From an uncultured Dyadobacter sp. (GTDB lineage: Bacteria > Bacteroidota > Bacteroidia > Cytophagales > Spirosomataceae), in NCBI RefSeq assembly GCF_946482605.1, contig NZ_CAMLSE010000019.1, positions 62,001 through 126,000 of the forward strand: 64,000 nucleotides of DNA, read 5' to 3'. The notes under the pieces were generated by a model. That model did no database searches, was not told the origin of the DNA, and saw only the letters and a list, made by a program, of their open reading frames with translations. Positions 52,071 through 62,420 of this stretch are shown here, piece after piece. Every line of letters starts with the position of its first letter. The first letter of the stretch is position 1. Both the position numbers and the translations under genes were made by a program.

Positions 52071-53312
52071 ATGATTCGCTATAAGCAGTTTACATTGGGT
52101 AACGGCCTTCAGGTATTCGTACACGAGGATTTTTCGACACCCATGGCTGCGGTTAATATCCTTTACAATGTCGGCTCACGGGATGAGGACGAAGAGCGCA
52201 CCGGATTTGCACATCTCTTTGAGCACCTGATGTTCGGGGGGTCCGGGAATATCCCCAGCTACGATATCCCAGTCCAGAATGTGGGTGGCGAGAACAATGC
52301 ATTCACCTCCCCCGACATTACCAACTACTACATCACCTTACCCGCCGACAATGTGGAGACTGCTTTCTGGCTTGAATCCGACCGGATGCTCAGTCTGTCG
52401 TTCGACCCCAATGTGCTGGAAGTACAGCGCAAAGTGGTGATCGAAGAGTTTAAGCAGCGATACCTCAACCAGCCCTACGGTGATATGTGGCTCAAATTGC
52501 GCCCCCTCGCCTACAAGGAGCACCCTTACCGCTGGGCAACGATAGGAAAAGACATCGGCCATATCGAACGGGCGACCATGGACGATGTGCAGGCATTTTT
52601 CTTCAAGTTTTACAGACCCAACAATGCGGTGCTAGTCGTTGCGGGAGCCGTTTCTTTCGAAAGAGTTCAGGCGCTGGCCGAAAAATGGTTCGGGAGCATT
52701 CCTTCCGGCCCGGCATATGTACGCAATATTCCCAAAGAACCCGCTCAGAACGAAGCCAGACATCTTGAGATCTCGGCGGCGGTACCGTTGAATTCGCTGA
52801 TCAAGGTGTTCCATATGCCTGGCCGGTACGAGCCGGGCTTCTATGCGGCCGATCTGCTCAGCGATGTTTTAGGCAGAGGTAAGTCTTCCCGTCTCTATCA
52901 GAAACTGCTCAAAGAGCGGTCGCTTTTCAATAGCATCAATGCAAGTATCACATCATCCCTCGATCCTGGCCTCCTCCTGATCAAGGGAAATCTGAATCCC
53001 GGCGTGACCTTAGAAGAGGCCGATGAGGCGGTCAAGGAGGTTTTGCAGGAAATAGTGGCCACGGGTGCTTCTGAGGAAGAGGTCACGAAGGTCAAAAATC
53101 AATCGGAAGCTTCGCTCGCTTTTTCAGAAGTCGAAGTGCTGAACAGAGCGATGAATCTTGCATTCGCGGCCAATGCAGGCAATGTCGAATGGGCGAACAG
53201 CGATGCCGGCATCATCAGAGCACTTACTGCTTCGGATATACATGCAGCAGCCCAAAGCATTTTACGGCCGGAAAACGCATCGACTCTTTATTACAGAACG
53301 GAAGGAAAATAA
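52071..53312 (+). CDS. M16 family zinc metallopeptidase
   Basis: 413-aa protease of the insulinase/processing-peptidase family. The inverted zinc motif HxxEH is HLFEH, followed downstream by a Glu in EVQRKVVIEEF as third ligand; the C-terminal half is the inactive-fold repeat. There is no signal peptide if translation begins at the ATG at 52071; an in-frame start at 51981 would add 30 unlikely residues. It faces a second M16 gene across a shared terminator. Confidence 0.92.
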   Translation: MIRYKQFTLGNGLQVFVHEDFSTPMAAVNILYNVGSRDEDEERTGFAHLFEHLMFGGSGNIPSYDIPVQNVGGENNAFTSPDITNYYITLPADNVETAFWLESDRMLSLSFDPNVLEVQRKVVIEEFKQRYLNQPYGDMWLKLRPLAYKEHPYRWATIGKDIGHIERATMDDVQAFFFKFYRPNNAVLVVAGAVSFERVQALAEKWFGSIPSGPAYVRNIPKEPAQNEARHLEISAAVPLNSLIKVFHMPGRYEPGFYAADLLSDVLGRGKSSRLYQKLLKERSLFNSINASITSSLDPGLLLIKGNLNPGVTLEEADEAVKEVLQEIVATGASEEEVTKVKNQSEASLAFSEVEVLNRAMNLAFAANAGNVEWANSDAGIIRALTASDIHAAAQSILRPENASTLYYRTEGK

Positions 53313-53325
53313 ATATCCGGATAGC

Positions 53326-53363
53326 AAAAAGCCCTGACTGGTCGAAATCAGTCAGGGCTTTTT
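53326..53363. terminator. Terminator between convergent M16 genes
   Basis: AAAAAGCCCTGACT / AGTCAGGGCTTTTT hairpin, T-rich on both strands. Confidence 0.92.
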
Positions 53364-53386
53364 GTTGTCCCAATCACTCAAACCGG

Positions 53387-54679
53387 TCAGTCTTCCGGCA
53401 GAAAAGTAAGGTAGCTAAAATTCTGTTCATTGAATATATCCTGCGCCAATTCCTGTAACTGGCCTGCGTTGATTTGCTCAATTTCTGTAAAGATCTCCGG
53501 CAATGAATCAACCTTTCCGGTATCCAGGATGCTTTTGGCCATCATCAGCATGAAACTCATGTTGCTTTCTTCCGACATAGCCAGTTGTCCCATTAGCTGC
53601 ACCTTGGTTTGGTGCAACTGCAAAACAGACAAGGGCACTTCCCTGATACGTTTCAGCTCCTTATGGATGAGAGCGATGCTCTTGTTCAGCTGCTTTTTCT
53701 CGGTGCCGAAGAAAATACCCATAAATCCGGTATCCAGATAAGGTGTATAATTTGCTTCGATGGAATATACGAATCCATATTTCTCACGCAATGAGAGGTT
53801 GAATCTCGAATTCATACCCGGACCGCCCAACAGGTTCACCAGCATAAAGAAAGGCAAACGGCGATCGTCCAATAATGCATATGCGGGTTGTCCCATGGCG
53901 CATTGTGCCTGCTGGATCGGGCGTTCGCGCTCGTTACGCACCGGCGTGTAAATCAGCGGTGCTTTTCGCTCTCTTTGGGTTTTCCGATACGGCACATCGG
54001 CCAGGTATTTCTCTGCCATTCGAATGACCTTCGAAAATGGCAAGCGGCTTACCGACGAAACGACAATGCGCTCGGTGTCGATATTCTCATGGATAAATTC
54101 ATAGAGCTGTTCCTTGCCAAACGAATTGACCGTATCTGCCGTGCCGAGTATGTTGCTGCCCAATGCATGGTCCGGAAAGATCAGCTGATCAAAGTCGTCT
54201 TGTATCGCATCCTCGGGCGAATCGACATACATCGACATTTCTTCCAGGATCACATTCCGCTCCCGTTCGATCTGCTTATCCGGAAAAACTGAATGGAAGG
54301 TGATATCTGCCAACAGATCGATGGCTTTCTCGAAATGATCGTCGAGTACTGACGCGTGGAAACAAATTTTCTCTTTGGTAGTGTACGCATTCAGCTCGCC
54401 GCCCACATTTTCGAGCCGGTTAATAATATGGTAAGAGCTCCTTTTCTCAGTGCCTTTGAAAGCCATATGCTCCCAGAAGTGGGCAAGACCCTGCTGGTGC
54501 GGCATTTCATCGCGGCTACCGATATCGAGCATGATACCACAATGCGCTATTTGCGTGTATGGAACCTGCTTGTGTGCAATGCGGATCCCATTCGCCAGCG
54601 TATGTACCTGATATTCTTCGGTCAGTGAAAGGGAGGTGGCTTTGGGGTTTCCCCGTTTGCGGACATTGTTTCTCTTCAT
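53387..54679 (-). CDS. M16 family zinc metallopeptidase
   Basis: 430-aa second insulinase-type protease, with the zinc motif HFWEH (AHFWEHMAFKGT) and the third ligand in ERERNVILEEM. It has the ENVGGELNAYTTKEKICFHASV segment typical of mitochondrial-processing-peptidase-like enzymes. Unlike the usual bacterial pairs, where one partner lacks the motif, both M16 proteins here retain HxxEH. The genes converge instead of forming an operon. Confidence 0.93.
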   Translation of the reverse strand: MKRNNVRKRGNPKATSLSLTEEYQVHTLANGIRIAHKQVPYTQIAHCGIMLDIGSRDEMPHQQGLAHFWEHMAFKGTEKRSSYHIINRLENVGGELNAYTTKEKICFHASVLDDHFEKAIDLLADITFHSVFPDKQIERERNVILEEMSMYVDSPEDAIQDDFDQLIFPDHALGSNILGTADTVNSFGKEQLYEFIHENIDTERIVVSSVSRLPFSKVIRMAEKYLADVPYRKTQRERKAPLIYTPVRNERERPIQQAQCAMGQPAYALLDDRRLPFFMLVNLLGGPGMNSRFNLSLREKYGFVYSIEANYTPYLDTGFMGIFFGTEKKQLNKSIALIHKELKRIREVPLSVLQLHQTKVQLMGQLAMSEESNMSFMLMMAKSILDTGKVDSLPEIFTEIEQINAGQLQELAQDIFNEQNFSYLTFLPED

Positions 54680-54769
54680 TCCATTTTAACACAAAATACC
54701 CACCAATAATTTTCGGTGGTATCCACAAAAATACGGACTTTTGCCCGGAAACCCTTGCAGTTTACCCTT

Positions 54770-55888
54770 ATGCGCATTGGATTTGACGCCAAAAGAGCTT
54801 TTGCCAATAAAACAGGACTTGGAAATTACAGCCGCTTTGTCCTCGATGCTTTGACCGCCAATCAGCCAGGTTCCGAATACCTGGCATTTACGCCCAAAAA
54901 CTCGCAAAAACTTTTCCCCGGATACCCCGAGGATGCGATCCGGTACCCTGAAAACTTCATTGACAAAAAACTTTCAGCATACTGGCGCTACGCACGCATC
55001 ACGGAGCAGCTTCTCCGGGAGAAAATCGACATATTCCACGGTCTGAGCAATGAAATCCCACAGGGTTTGCAGCACGCAGGTATCCGTTCGGTCGTCACGA
55101 TCCACGATCTTATTTTTGAAAGGCTTCCTTCGCTTTTCAAACCTATCGATCGCGCCATTTACCGGCACAAATTCCAATCTGCATGCAAAAGGGCCGATTC
55201 AGTTGTGGCAGTGAGCGACCAGACCCGGAGAGATCTCATCGAGCTGTATCATGTAGACGACCGTAAAATACGGGTGATCTACCAAGACTGTAACCCTGTA
55301 TTTAAGCAATCGGTGGCGCCGGAAGAACGCGCACTGGTTTGTTCCGGATATGGCATTACAGGGCCGTTCATTTTGTGCGTCGGTACCATGGAGGAACGCA
55401 AAAACCAGCACAGGCTGGTAGAAGCTTTTGGTAATCTGAAAAATCAGGATTTCACACTGGTGCTTGTGGGAAAACCGACTCACTACGTACAGAAAATAAC
55501 GGAAACCATCGGTCGGCTGGGTCTCCAAAAACAAGTTATGCTGCTGCATGATGTTTCGACACCGCATTTGCCTGCATTGTACCAGCAAGCGGCATTGTTC
55601 GCCTACATATCCATTTACGAGGGTTTCGGGATACCGATCGTGGAGGCATTGCATAGCGGAATTCCCGTATTGGCAGCAAAGGGCTCATGCCTGGAAGAAG
55701 CCGGAGGGCCAGGGGGCTTGTACGCGGACCCTTTTCAAACAGAAAACATCAGCGAACAGCTTGAACGGCTGCTTACTGATGTTCCATTGAGAAGTTCCCT
55801 GGCAGAAGCCGGCCGGATTCATGTGAGGCAATTCTCGGGAGCACATATCGCCGGACAGCTCACATCACTTTATCGCAGCCTGGTTTAG
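54770..55888 (+). CDS. GT4-type glycosyltransferase
   Basis: 372-aa GT-B glycosyltransferase. The N-terminal half has GNYSRFVLDAL and the acceptor-binding part; the C-terminal half has ILCVGTMEERKNQHRLVEAF and the nucleotide-sugar motif YEGFGIPIVEALHSGIPVLA with the two Glu residues of the EX7E type. Probably builds a surface polysaccharide or glycolipid; donor and acceptor are unknown. The ATG at 54770 is chosen because MRIGFDAKRA is the conserved opening. Confidence 0.9.
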   Translation: MRIGFDAKRAFANKTGLGNYSRFVLDALTANQPGSEYLAFTPKNSQKLFPGYPEDAIRYPENFIDKKLSAYWRYARITEQLLREKIDIFHGLSNEIPQGLQHAGIRSVVTIHDLIFERLPSLFKPIDRAIYRHKFQSACKRADSVVAVSDQTRRDLIELYHVDDRKIRVIYQDCNPVFKQSVAPEERALVCSGYGITGPFILCVGTMEERKNQHRLVEAFGNLKNQDFTLVLVGKPTHYVQKITETIGRLGLQKQVMLLHDVSTPHLPALYQQAALFAYISIYEGFGIPIVEALHSGIPVLAAKGSCLEEAGGPGGLYADPFQTENISEQLERLLTDVPLRSSLAEAGRIHVRQFSGAHIAGQLTSLYRSLV

Positions 55889-55896
55889 GCAGGTAT

Positions 55897-57303
55897 CTAT
55901 TTTTCGCGGTACTGTTCGATGATCCGGAACAATGCCTTCTGTTTTTCAAGGTCGGGGAAGAAGTCGAACAGCTGAACGTGGGAATCATAATCCAGCGTCA
56001 ATCCGATTTCAAGATTTACCAATGCTTCCCGGTATTGTCCCGCATGGATCTGGTACACTGCCATCCGGTAATATAAGTCAGCCTCTTCGGCCATTTCATC
56101 AATCGCCGCCTGTAAAAGATCGCAAGCCCGCTCATAGTTGCCTTGTTCAAAAAGCACGTAGGACCATTTGAGCCAGATATCCGGGTTGGACGGTTCGATT
56201 TCTGCCGCCTTTTCAAAGGCTTCGAATGCTGAAACCACATTACCGACCTTAAATTCGGTTTCCGCCAGTGCCAGCCAATAGTCAGGGTTAAGCTCTGTGA
56301 TCTGTATTGCTTTTCTCAGAAATCCCACCGCTTCATACCACCGTCCCAGTTCACTGAAACAAATGCCCAGTCCGTACCAGCCGTCGTCCCATTGGTTATC
56401 CAGTTTGACTGTCTGCCTGTAATACTTGATAGCCGTTTCAAATTCCCCCAGTTTTTCGTAGCAGGTTCCCAGGCAACAGCATGTTTCAGGCTGTTCGCCT
56501 TCCAGTTCTATTGCCCGAAGGTATTGCGCCTTGGCATCTTCAAATTTTTCCAGGTTCATGTAAGAATTCCCTAGCTGGAAAAAAGCCGATGCGAAATCAT
56601 CCTTGATCAGCGTAGCGTATTCGTAAGCATGAACCGCATCTCCATGACGTTCCAGCTTACTGAAAGCAATCCCAAGATTATACCATGCATGATGCGAGAA
56701 CGGATCCCGGTCTACCAGCTCATTATAGTATCCCAGATGACTTTCCAGCTGCCCCACGAGATCGAGACAATGGGCAAGTTCATAAAGCGCATTCTCGTTA
56801 TTCAAGTTATTACGAAGCGATCTTTTGTAGTACTTGATCGCGTCTTCGTATTTCCCCCAATTTTGATAGGTCTGTCCGATCTGAAAGTAGATCTCGTCTT
56901 TGTCCTCTACCCTTCCCAGCAAGTTCTCGAGCAACTCGATCGCTTCCTCGTATTCCCCCATCATGTTAGCTACTGCCACCTGCATGAAAGAAATTTCTAT
57001 ATCACCGGGGTGAAAAAGCGATGCACGCTCCAATATTTCCAACGCCAATTCATGTTCACCCCTGTTGGCGTGTAATTGCACCATGTTCAGCAGGAGATCG
57101 AGCGAGTAGGGATAATCCGAGAGACCCATTTCACAAGCTTTGAAAGCTTTGTCCCAATCCCCCTTTTCTATGTAGTGTACTGTAACCCTTTCGTAAGTAT
57201 CCAAATCAAAAAAGACCGGCTCGCTGGTTTTCAGCATTCTTTCAAACCTGAGCAGTGTTTCCTTCATATAGTCCTTCCTTTCTCCGAAATTTTTCTCCAT
57301 CAT
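55897..57303 (-). CDS. Cytoplasmic tetratricopeptide repeat protein
   Basis: 468-aa protein composed almost wholly of TPR units (about twelve), e.g. AIKYYKRSLRNNLNNENALYEL-like and AFFQLGNSYMNLEKFEDAKAQY patterns. No signal peptide or enzyme domain. Two adjacent ATGs (57303 and 57300) make the start ambiguous by one codon. It is convergent with the glycosyltransferase gene (8 bp between stops). Likely a scaffold; partner unknown. Confidence 0.85.
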   Translation of the reverse strand: MMEKNFGERKDYMKETLLRFERMLKTSEPVFFDLDTYERVTVHYIEKGDWDKAFKACEMGLSDYPYSLDLLLNMVQLHANRGEHELALEILERASLFHPGDIEISFMQVAVANMMGEYEEAIELLENLLGRVEDKDEIYFQIGQTYQNWGKYEDAIKYYKRSLRNNLNNENALYELAHCLDLVGQLESHLGYYNELVDRDPFSHHAWYNLGIAFSKLERHGDAVHAYEYATLIKDDFASAFFQLGNSYMNLEKFEDAKAQYLRAIELEGEQPETCCCLGTCYEKLGEFETAIKYYRQTVKLDNQWDDGWYGLGICFSELGRWYEAVGFLRKAIQITELNPDYWLALAETEFKVGNVVSAFEAFEKAAEIEPSNPDIWLKWSYVLFEQGNYERACDLLQAAIDEMAEEADLYYRMAVYQIHAGQYREALVNLEIGLTLDYDSHVQLFDFFPDLEKQKALFRIIEQYREK

Positions 57304-57379
57304 ACGAACCGCTAGGTTAGAATTGAGGGCTGACGCACCACTGTTAATGAAAGAAAGTTATAAAATAATTCCCCGGATT

Positions 57380-58378
57380 TCAAATCCTCCCGAGCAAACT
57401 TTCACTAATCCGGGACACGGTTTCCTCAACCGACTGAAACTTAAAATTTAATGCATTTCTTATTTTGGCATTGTCATAGGTTATTTTCCGTGCGGCTGAT
57501 TGGGCCGTTTCTCTGGTAATCAGAGGCTTGGTACCCAATAGCCAGGTTCTTACCGCCTCGATACGCCATATCACACCGGCCAATCCGGGCCCGACCTTCA
57601 GAGAAGGCCTTTTACGATTCATCTTGTCCGCTATGATATTGAACAAATTACGGTACGAAATGCTCCCCGCGCTGAGCAAAAAGCGTTCTCCGGTGATATC
57701 CGAGACGGTTAACCGGCATACGATTTCGGCCACATCCATCACGTCCACATAGTTGGCAATGCCCTCGGTATAAAATGGCTTTTCCCGATATACGTACCTA
57801 AAAATCTGCGTGCTGCTCTTGTTCCAGTCACCCTCACCCAAAATTAGCGTCGGATTAACGATCACCGCATCCAAGCCCTCCGCAACACCTCTCCACACTT
57901 CGAGCTCGGCGAGGTGTTTGGTCTTGGCATATTCAGAGTTTTCGGGTGAGTCTTCCCAGCGCTGTTCTTCATTCAACACGATGTTCTGGTCCTTCTGTTG
58001 TTTCCTCGAATCCGGTCTGCCTACCGCGGCGATGCTGCTCACATGACAGAGTTTTTTGATCCGGTGTTTCAGGCATACGTTCACCACATTCGCAGTTCCC
58101 TCTGCATTGACCTTATACATCATCTTCCGGTCACTGGGAACAAAAGACACCACAGCTGCCGTATGCACCACATAATCAACCCCTTCGATGGCTTTTTCCA
58201 GTGACAGAATATCCAGTATATCTCCTTCTAACCAGGTCAGTTGCGCACTTTCATCGGCCAAAAGGCTCTTATCCGCTCCCGGGCGTGCCAATGCAAATAC
58301 TTCATGATTTTCCGCCAAAAACTTTCTAGCTACTGCACTTCCAACGAGTCCCGTCGCACCGGTTATGAGAACTTTCAT
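57380..58378 (-). CDS. NAD-dependent epimerase/dehydratase family protein
   Basis: 332-aa extended SDR protein. The cofactor motif is TGATGLVGSAVARKF at residues 6-20; the catalytic Tyr-Lys pair is in NSEYAKTKHLAE. It resembles dihydroflavonol reductase or 3-beta-HSD-like members rather than UDP-sugar epimerases, given ILGEGDWNKSS and SAGSISYRNLFNI. The substrate is unknown. The ATG at 58378 directly precedes the Rossmann strand; an upstream codon at 58420 is unlikely. Confidence 0.87.
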   Translation of the reverse strand: MKVLITGATGLVGSAVARKFLAENHEVFALARPGADKSLLADESAQLTWLEGDILDILSLEKAIEGVDYVVHTAAVVSFVPSDRKMMYKVNAEGTANVVNVCLKHRIKKLCHVSSIAAVGRPDSRKQQKDQNIVLNEEQRWEDSPENSEYAKTKHLAELEVWRGVAEGLDAVIVNPTLILGEGDWNKSSTQIFRYVYREKPFYTEGIANYVDVMDVAEIVCRLTVSDITGERFLLSAGSISYRNLFNIIADKMNRKRPSLKVGPGLAGVIWRIEAVRTWLLGTKPLITRETAQSAARKITYDNAKIRNALNFKFQSVEETVSRISESLLGRI

Positions 58379-58671
58379 ATAAACGAAACAAATTGTTCGG
58401 GTCAAAGTTCGGTTATTCAAACGGTTTAAGAAAGATAAAAAAGCATGCGTGCCGTAAGTCTCACTCCCGGATGTCGGCAGCCTCTACCTACTATGGGCTA
58501 CCCAACAAAATACACAAAGCCCTGATCAGCATTCGGGCATTCGCACAGTTTTAGATTTCCATTTGCCAAAAACACGCCATTGCAAGCCTTTTTACTAATT
58601 TTACGCTCCGGCTCGCACCGGGGAGCATCTCCGCTCCATTGATTGACCAATATTCAAATCCCTGAATTCAA

Positions 58672-60747
58672 ATGCCGATTTCAAATCCAAAAAGATATAC
58701 CGTTACAGCGGCGCTGATTTACGCGAATGGCCCCATTCACATTGGCCATTTGGCCGGATGTTATGTACCGGCTGATATATACGTTCGCTACCTGCGTGCA
58801 TCAGGCAAGGAAGTGGCCTTCATCAGCGGGACCGACGAACATGGCGTACCCATCACGATTCGCGCTAAAAAGGAAGGGTTGACCCCGCAGCAGGTCGTGG
58901 ATAAATATTATGCGCAGATCGACGCTTCTTTTAAGGATCTGGGCATTTCTTTCGATATCTACTCGCGTACCAGCAAGTCCGTTCATCATGAAACGTCCCG
59001 GGAAATTTTCAGGGATCTCTACGACAAGGAGGTTTTCATTGAAGAAACTACAGAACAGTATTATGACGAGACAGCGCAGCAGTTCCTGGCCGATCGTTAC
59101 ATCGTAGGTACATGTCCTGTGTGCGCGAACCCGAATGCATATGGGGATCAATGCGAGCGCTGCGGGTCGACACTCAGCCCGCTCGAACTCAAAGACCCCC
59201 GTTCCACATTGTCGGGGGCGAAACCTGTTCTGAAAGCGACCAAGAACTGGTATCTGCCGCTCGATGCCATGCAGCCCGACATTGAAAAGTACGTAAACAG
59301 TCATCCCGAATGGAAGACCAATGTAGCAGGACAATGCCAGTCATGGCTCAAAGACGGACTAAAACCCCGTGCAATGACCCGCGATCTGGACTGGGGCATT
59401 AAAGTCCCCGTTGAAGATACCGATGGCAAAGTACTTTACGTGTGGTTCGAAGCGCCTATTGGCTATATTTCCGCCACCAAGGACTGGCTGATCCAGAAAA
59501 ACGGTAATGAAGAAGGCTGGAAGAAATGGTGGCAGCCAAACCCCGAAGATTCCGGGGAGGAAACAAAGCTGGTCCATTTTATCGGCAAAGACAATATCGT
59601 GTTTCACTGCATTATTTTCCCGGCGATGTTAATGGCCGAGGGAAATTACATCCTGGCCGATAATGTCCCTGCTAACGAATTCATGAACCTCGAAGGGGAC
59701 AAAATCTCCACCTCACGTAACTGGGCTGTATGGCTTCACGAGTACCTGGAAGAACTTCCCGACAAGCAGGATGTTTTGCGGTATGTTCTGACAGCCAATG
59801 CACCGGAAACCAAAGACAGCGAATTTACCTGGAAAGATTTTCAGACAAGAAACAATAGCGAACTCGTCGGCATTTATGGTAATTTTATCAACCGGGCCGT
59901 CGTCCTGACACAGAAATTCTGTGAAGGCTTGGTACCGGAGCGCGGAGAAATCCTCGAGATCGACCAGAATGCGCTGAACGAATTGGCTGCATTCCCGACG
60001 AGGATAGCGGATTCGATGGAAAATTACCGCTTTCGCGAAGCGCTGTCGCTCATCATGGATCTTGCCAGAACCGGAAACAAGTATCTGGCCGACACCCAGC
60101 CATGGCATGCCATCAAGACAGACCCGGCCCGTGTAAATACGATCCTCAACATTGCCCTGCAGATTTCTGCGACATTGTCCATTGTATCGGAACCGGTTTT
60201 GCCTTTTACCGCAGCCAAGATCCAGGCGCAGCTCGGACTATCGGGTAAAAATTGGCAGGACGCAGGTAATGCCAACTTACTCCCGTCCGGGCAGATTGTT
60301 TCGGAAGGAAAGCTTCTATTTGAAAAAATCGAGGATCATGTGATTGAACGGCAGATTCAGAAACTTCACGATGCCAAGCGGCTGAACGAACTTGAAGGAA
60401 AAGTGGTGGCGCCTGTTAAGGCTGAAATCCAATACGATGACTTCGCCAAAATGGATATCCGCGTCGCGACCATATTGGAAGCCGAGAACGTTCCGAAGAG
60501 CAAAAAACTCCTCAAATTGCGCATAGATATTGGCTCCGAACAGCGCACTGTATTGAGTGGCATATCCGAGCATTTCAGCGCCGACGAAGTAATTGGAAAG
60601 AAAGTTTTATATCTGGCTAATCTGGCACCCCGCAAGATGATGGGAATGGAAAGCCATGGAATGATACTGATGGCCGAAGACCGCGACGGCAGCCTGGCTT
60701 TCGTACAACCGGGCAAAGAAGTGTGGGACGGCGGTACTGTTAACTAG
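58672..60747 (+). CDS. metG: Methionyl-tRNA synthetase
   Basis: 691-aa class I aminoacyl-tRNA synthetase. It has the HIGH motif (HIGHLAG), a zinc-binding insertion [18 protein letters not shown], the KMSKS-equivalent KISTSRN, an anticodon-binding helical part, and a C-terminal tRNA-binding OB domain (from about residue 585: [17 protein letters not shown]). This is the long dimeric form found in Bacteroidetes and E. coli. It ends at a terminator. Confidence 0.97.
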   Translation: MPISNPKRYTVTAALIYANGPIHIGHLAGCYVPADIYVRYLRASGKEVAFISGTDEHGVPITIRAKKEGLTPQQVVDKYYAQIDASFKDLGISFDIYSRTSKSVHHETSREIFRDLYDKEVFIEETTEQYYDETAQQFLADRYIVGTCPVCANPNAYGDQCERCGSTLSPLELKDPRSTLSGAKPVLKATKNWYLPLDAMQPDIEKYVNSHPEWKTNVAGQCQSWLKDGLKPRAMTRDLDWGIKVPVEDTDGKVLYVWFEAPIGYISATKDWLIQKNGNEEGWKKWWQPNPEDSGEETKLVHFIGKDNIVFHCIIFPAMLMAEGNYILADNVPANEFMNLEGDKISTSRNWAVWLHEYLEELPDKQDVLRYVLTANAPETKDSEFTWKDFQTRNNSELVGIYGNFINRAVVLTQKFCEGLVPERGEILEIDQNALNELAAFPTRIADSMENYRFREALSLIMDLARTGNKYLADTQPWHAIKTDPARVNTILNIALQISATLSIVSEPVLPFTAAKIQAQLGLSGKNWQDAGNANLLPSGQIVSEGKLLFEKIEDHVIERQIQKLHDAKRLNELEGKVVAPVKAEIQYDDFAKMDIRVATILEAENVPKSKKLLKLRIDIGSEQRTVLSGISEHFSADEVIGKKVLYLANLAPRKMMGMESHGMILMAEDRDGSLAFVQPGKEVWDGGTVN

Positions 60748-60760
60748 CAGTTGGCCACCC

Positions 60761-60803
60761 GGCTCTGCAAAGGTTTCAAAACCGCTGCAGAGCCCTTTTT
60801 TCT
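60761..60803 (+). terminator. Terminator after metG
   Basis: GGCTCTGCA (60761-60769) pairs with TGCAGAGCC (60786-60794), followed by a T-rich tract. Confidence 0.85.
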
Positions 60804-61133
60804 TTATTGGAATTCCTTCCGGACCTGGTCATAAATAGAATTGACACGCTCGACAAGGATCTGACATTCTTTATCGCTCAGATGATCGATCGTGTTGCTT
60901 ACTGCATTGGATACCACACGACCTTCTTCGTTCACCTTTGCACCCTTCTGTTTCACGATGGCCAGAATGCGCTCCCACTCCTCGACAAGTCCATCCGAAA
61001 AGTACCTGGGCTCGATAATATTGAAGTAGGCTGACTGCGATTTCAGCTTCTGCCGGAGTTTCGCCGGGTCGCCACTGAGTTCGCCGACGAGTTTGGTAAG
61101 TTCTATAAAAGCAAAAATATTCGACTTTTTCAT
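60804..61133 (-). CDS. Small hypothetical helical protein
   Basis: 109-aa soluble protein, largely helical and charged, starting MKKSNIFAFIELTKLVGELSG. It contains KQKGAKVNEEGRVV in the middle and no recognised domain. The ATG at 61133 is preferred; an in-frame extension to 61211 looks non-coding. It is convergent with metG and probably monocistronic. Function unknown. Confidence 0.6.
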   Translation of the reverse strand: MKKSNIFAFIELTKLVGELSGDPAKLRQKLKSQSAYFNIIEPRYFSDGLVEEWERILAIVKQKGAKVNEEGRVVSNAVSNTIDHLSDKECQILVERVNSIYDQVRKEFQ

Positions 61134-61333
61134 AACGTTGAGATTGAAGAGCAACAAGGATTTGCTATGCAAGATAATGATATGAAACTCCTTTTTCGAC
61201 ATCAGAGCCAATCTTTACTCAATCTTAATGCATTCTATTGGAAGGATACAAGACTATATATAATTATTACCACACCCTCGCAGCACCACATTTTTTCCCG
61301 GATTCTGAATTCCTGTTTCTTACCTGAAAATCA

Positions 61334-61370
61334 CAAAAAAAGGGCCTGACCGCATTCGCGGCCAGGCCCT
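61334..61370 (-). terminator. Terminator of the Hsp20-like gene
   Basis: AGGGCCTGACCGC and its partner in GCGGCCAGGCCCT form a strong stem; on the minus strand seven T follow. It lies 19 bp past the Hsp20-like stop codon. Confidence 0.88.
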
Positions 61371-61388
61371 GTAATGTACTTGATTGTA

Positions 61389-61811
61389 CTACCAGCGTTC
61401 GATCTCGACCTTGCGATGGTAGTCTCCCTGCTCATCTCCGAATGGGAGAAAAAGCACCAGGTGACGAAGTGTATCGTCATACTTAGCTGAAATATTATCT
61501 ATGTCAACTCCTTCAGGGATAACGAAGGTATTGATGAAACGGATTGTCTTCCACTGCTCTTCATCGGACAAATTCTCCTGTGAAAATATCGGCAACAGAT
61601 GAAAAAGTTTAAGATTATTGGAATTTCTCTTTCCTTTCACAACCTCCAATTGCAGATCCTCAACTTCGATGCCTGGAATTTTCACAACTACTTCAAAACC
61701 GTCCGATCCTTTATCAAGCTTTATAGCGGGCTCACTCATTCCACCGTTCACAGTGTTGATGAAATCTATATTCATCAACATCTCCCGTGGTATTTTCAGT
61801 TTGCTTTCCAT
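61389..61811 (-). CDS. Hsp20/alpha-crystallin-like small protein
   Basis: 140-aa protein with the alpha-crystallin fold pattern: GFEVVVKIPGIEVEDLQLEVVKG corresponds to strands beta2-beta3, FVIPEGVDIDNISAKYDD to beta6-beta7 and HLVLFLPF to beta8-beta9. The usual C-terminal I-x-I motif is present only weakly (KVEIERW). Small heat-shock proteins bind unfolding proteins; this member is diverged, so chaperone activity is only likely. It is monocistronic with its own terminator. Confidence 0.72.
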   Translation of the reverse strand: MESKLKIPREMLMNIDFINTVNGGMSEPAIKLDKGSDGFEVVVKIPGIEVEDLQLEVVKGKRNSNNLKLFHLLPIFSQENLSDEEQWKTIRFINTFVIPEGVDIDNISAKYDDTLRHLVLFLPFGDEQGDYHRKVEIERW

Positions 61812-62061
61812 AGCTATCGCGTTTTAGGTTCACAAGTTTTATCTATTAACGAAAAACTGCGTGCCAAAGATCGCGTTCCGGCAAAAATCTGAGAATACCG
61901 GATCTGAACAAACCAACACACTCTTTGATTATCAGTACTTTAATTCAAATACACCACAATCGGAATCATAAATATATTTGAGCGACCTGTATAATGCCAA
62001 AATTACAGTAAAGCACTTCACAGCACGCCATTATGGCGTATTCTCCCACAAAAGGCCGCAC

Positions 62062-62337
62062 TCAACGATCCGAATGTCCCAAATCTTTCGTCGGAGCAAT
62101 TACGTCTCTGACCCTCTGTTTGATTTCCTTGGGCTCAGGAAAGCGGCCTTCCTTCTTCCTGTCCCACAAAACCTGCCCGTTGATACAGATTAAATACCTG
62201 CCGGCCACTTCGGACGGCCTCAGCTGCAAGGCATGCACATCGTCGGTGAAGGTTGTAAGTAGCTCCTGCGCCATCCAGGCTGCCCGCAATAGCCAGCCGC
62301 ATTTGGGGCAATATTCGATTTCTACGGTTGGTTTCAT
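62062..62337 (-). CDS. SelT/SelW/SelH family thioredoxin-like protein
   Basis: 91-aa protein of the Rdx (selenoprotein W-like) family. The redox motif is CPKCGW near residue 10, with both cysteines present and no selenocysteine, followed by the LRPSEVAGRYLICINGQVLWDRKKEGRFPEP signature region in short blocks. These proteins are thought to take part in thiol redox reactions; the partner is unknown. The ATG at 62337 begins MKPTVEIEYC, the normal family start. Confidence 0.85.
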   Translation of the reverse strand: MKPTVEIEYCPKCGWLLRAAWMAQELLTTFTDDVHALQLRPSEVAGRYLICINGQVLWDRKKEGRFPEPKEIKQRVRDVIAPTKDLGHSDR

Positions 62338-62383
62338 TGCAAGTGATTTGATACACTGCAAAAATCATCAACGAAAGAAACAA

Positions 62384-62420
62384 ATCAAAAAAAGCCGCGG
62401 AGGACATCCCCCGCGGCTTT
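62384..62420 (-). terminator. Terminator without an upstream ORF
   Basis: AAAGCCGCGG (62391-62400) pairs with CCGCGGCTTT (62411-62420); on the minus strand seven T follow. The only transcript it could end is a non-coding one, since no leftward gene lies within 300 bp upstream of it. Confidence 0.8.

Noticed and set aside
58379..58671. Possible T-box or SAM riboswitch upstream of metG
   Set aside because: I find no T-box sequence, specifier or known SAM-riboswitch core; only weak GC-rich self-complementarity near the start codon.
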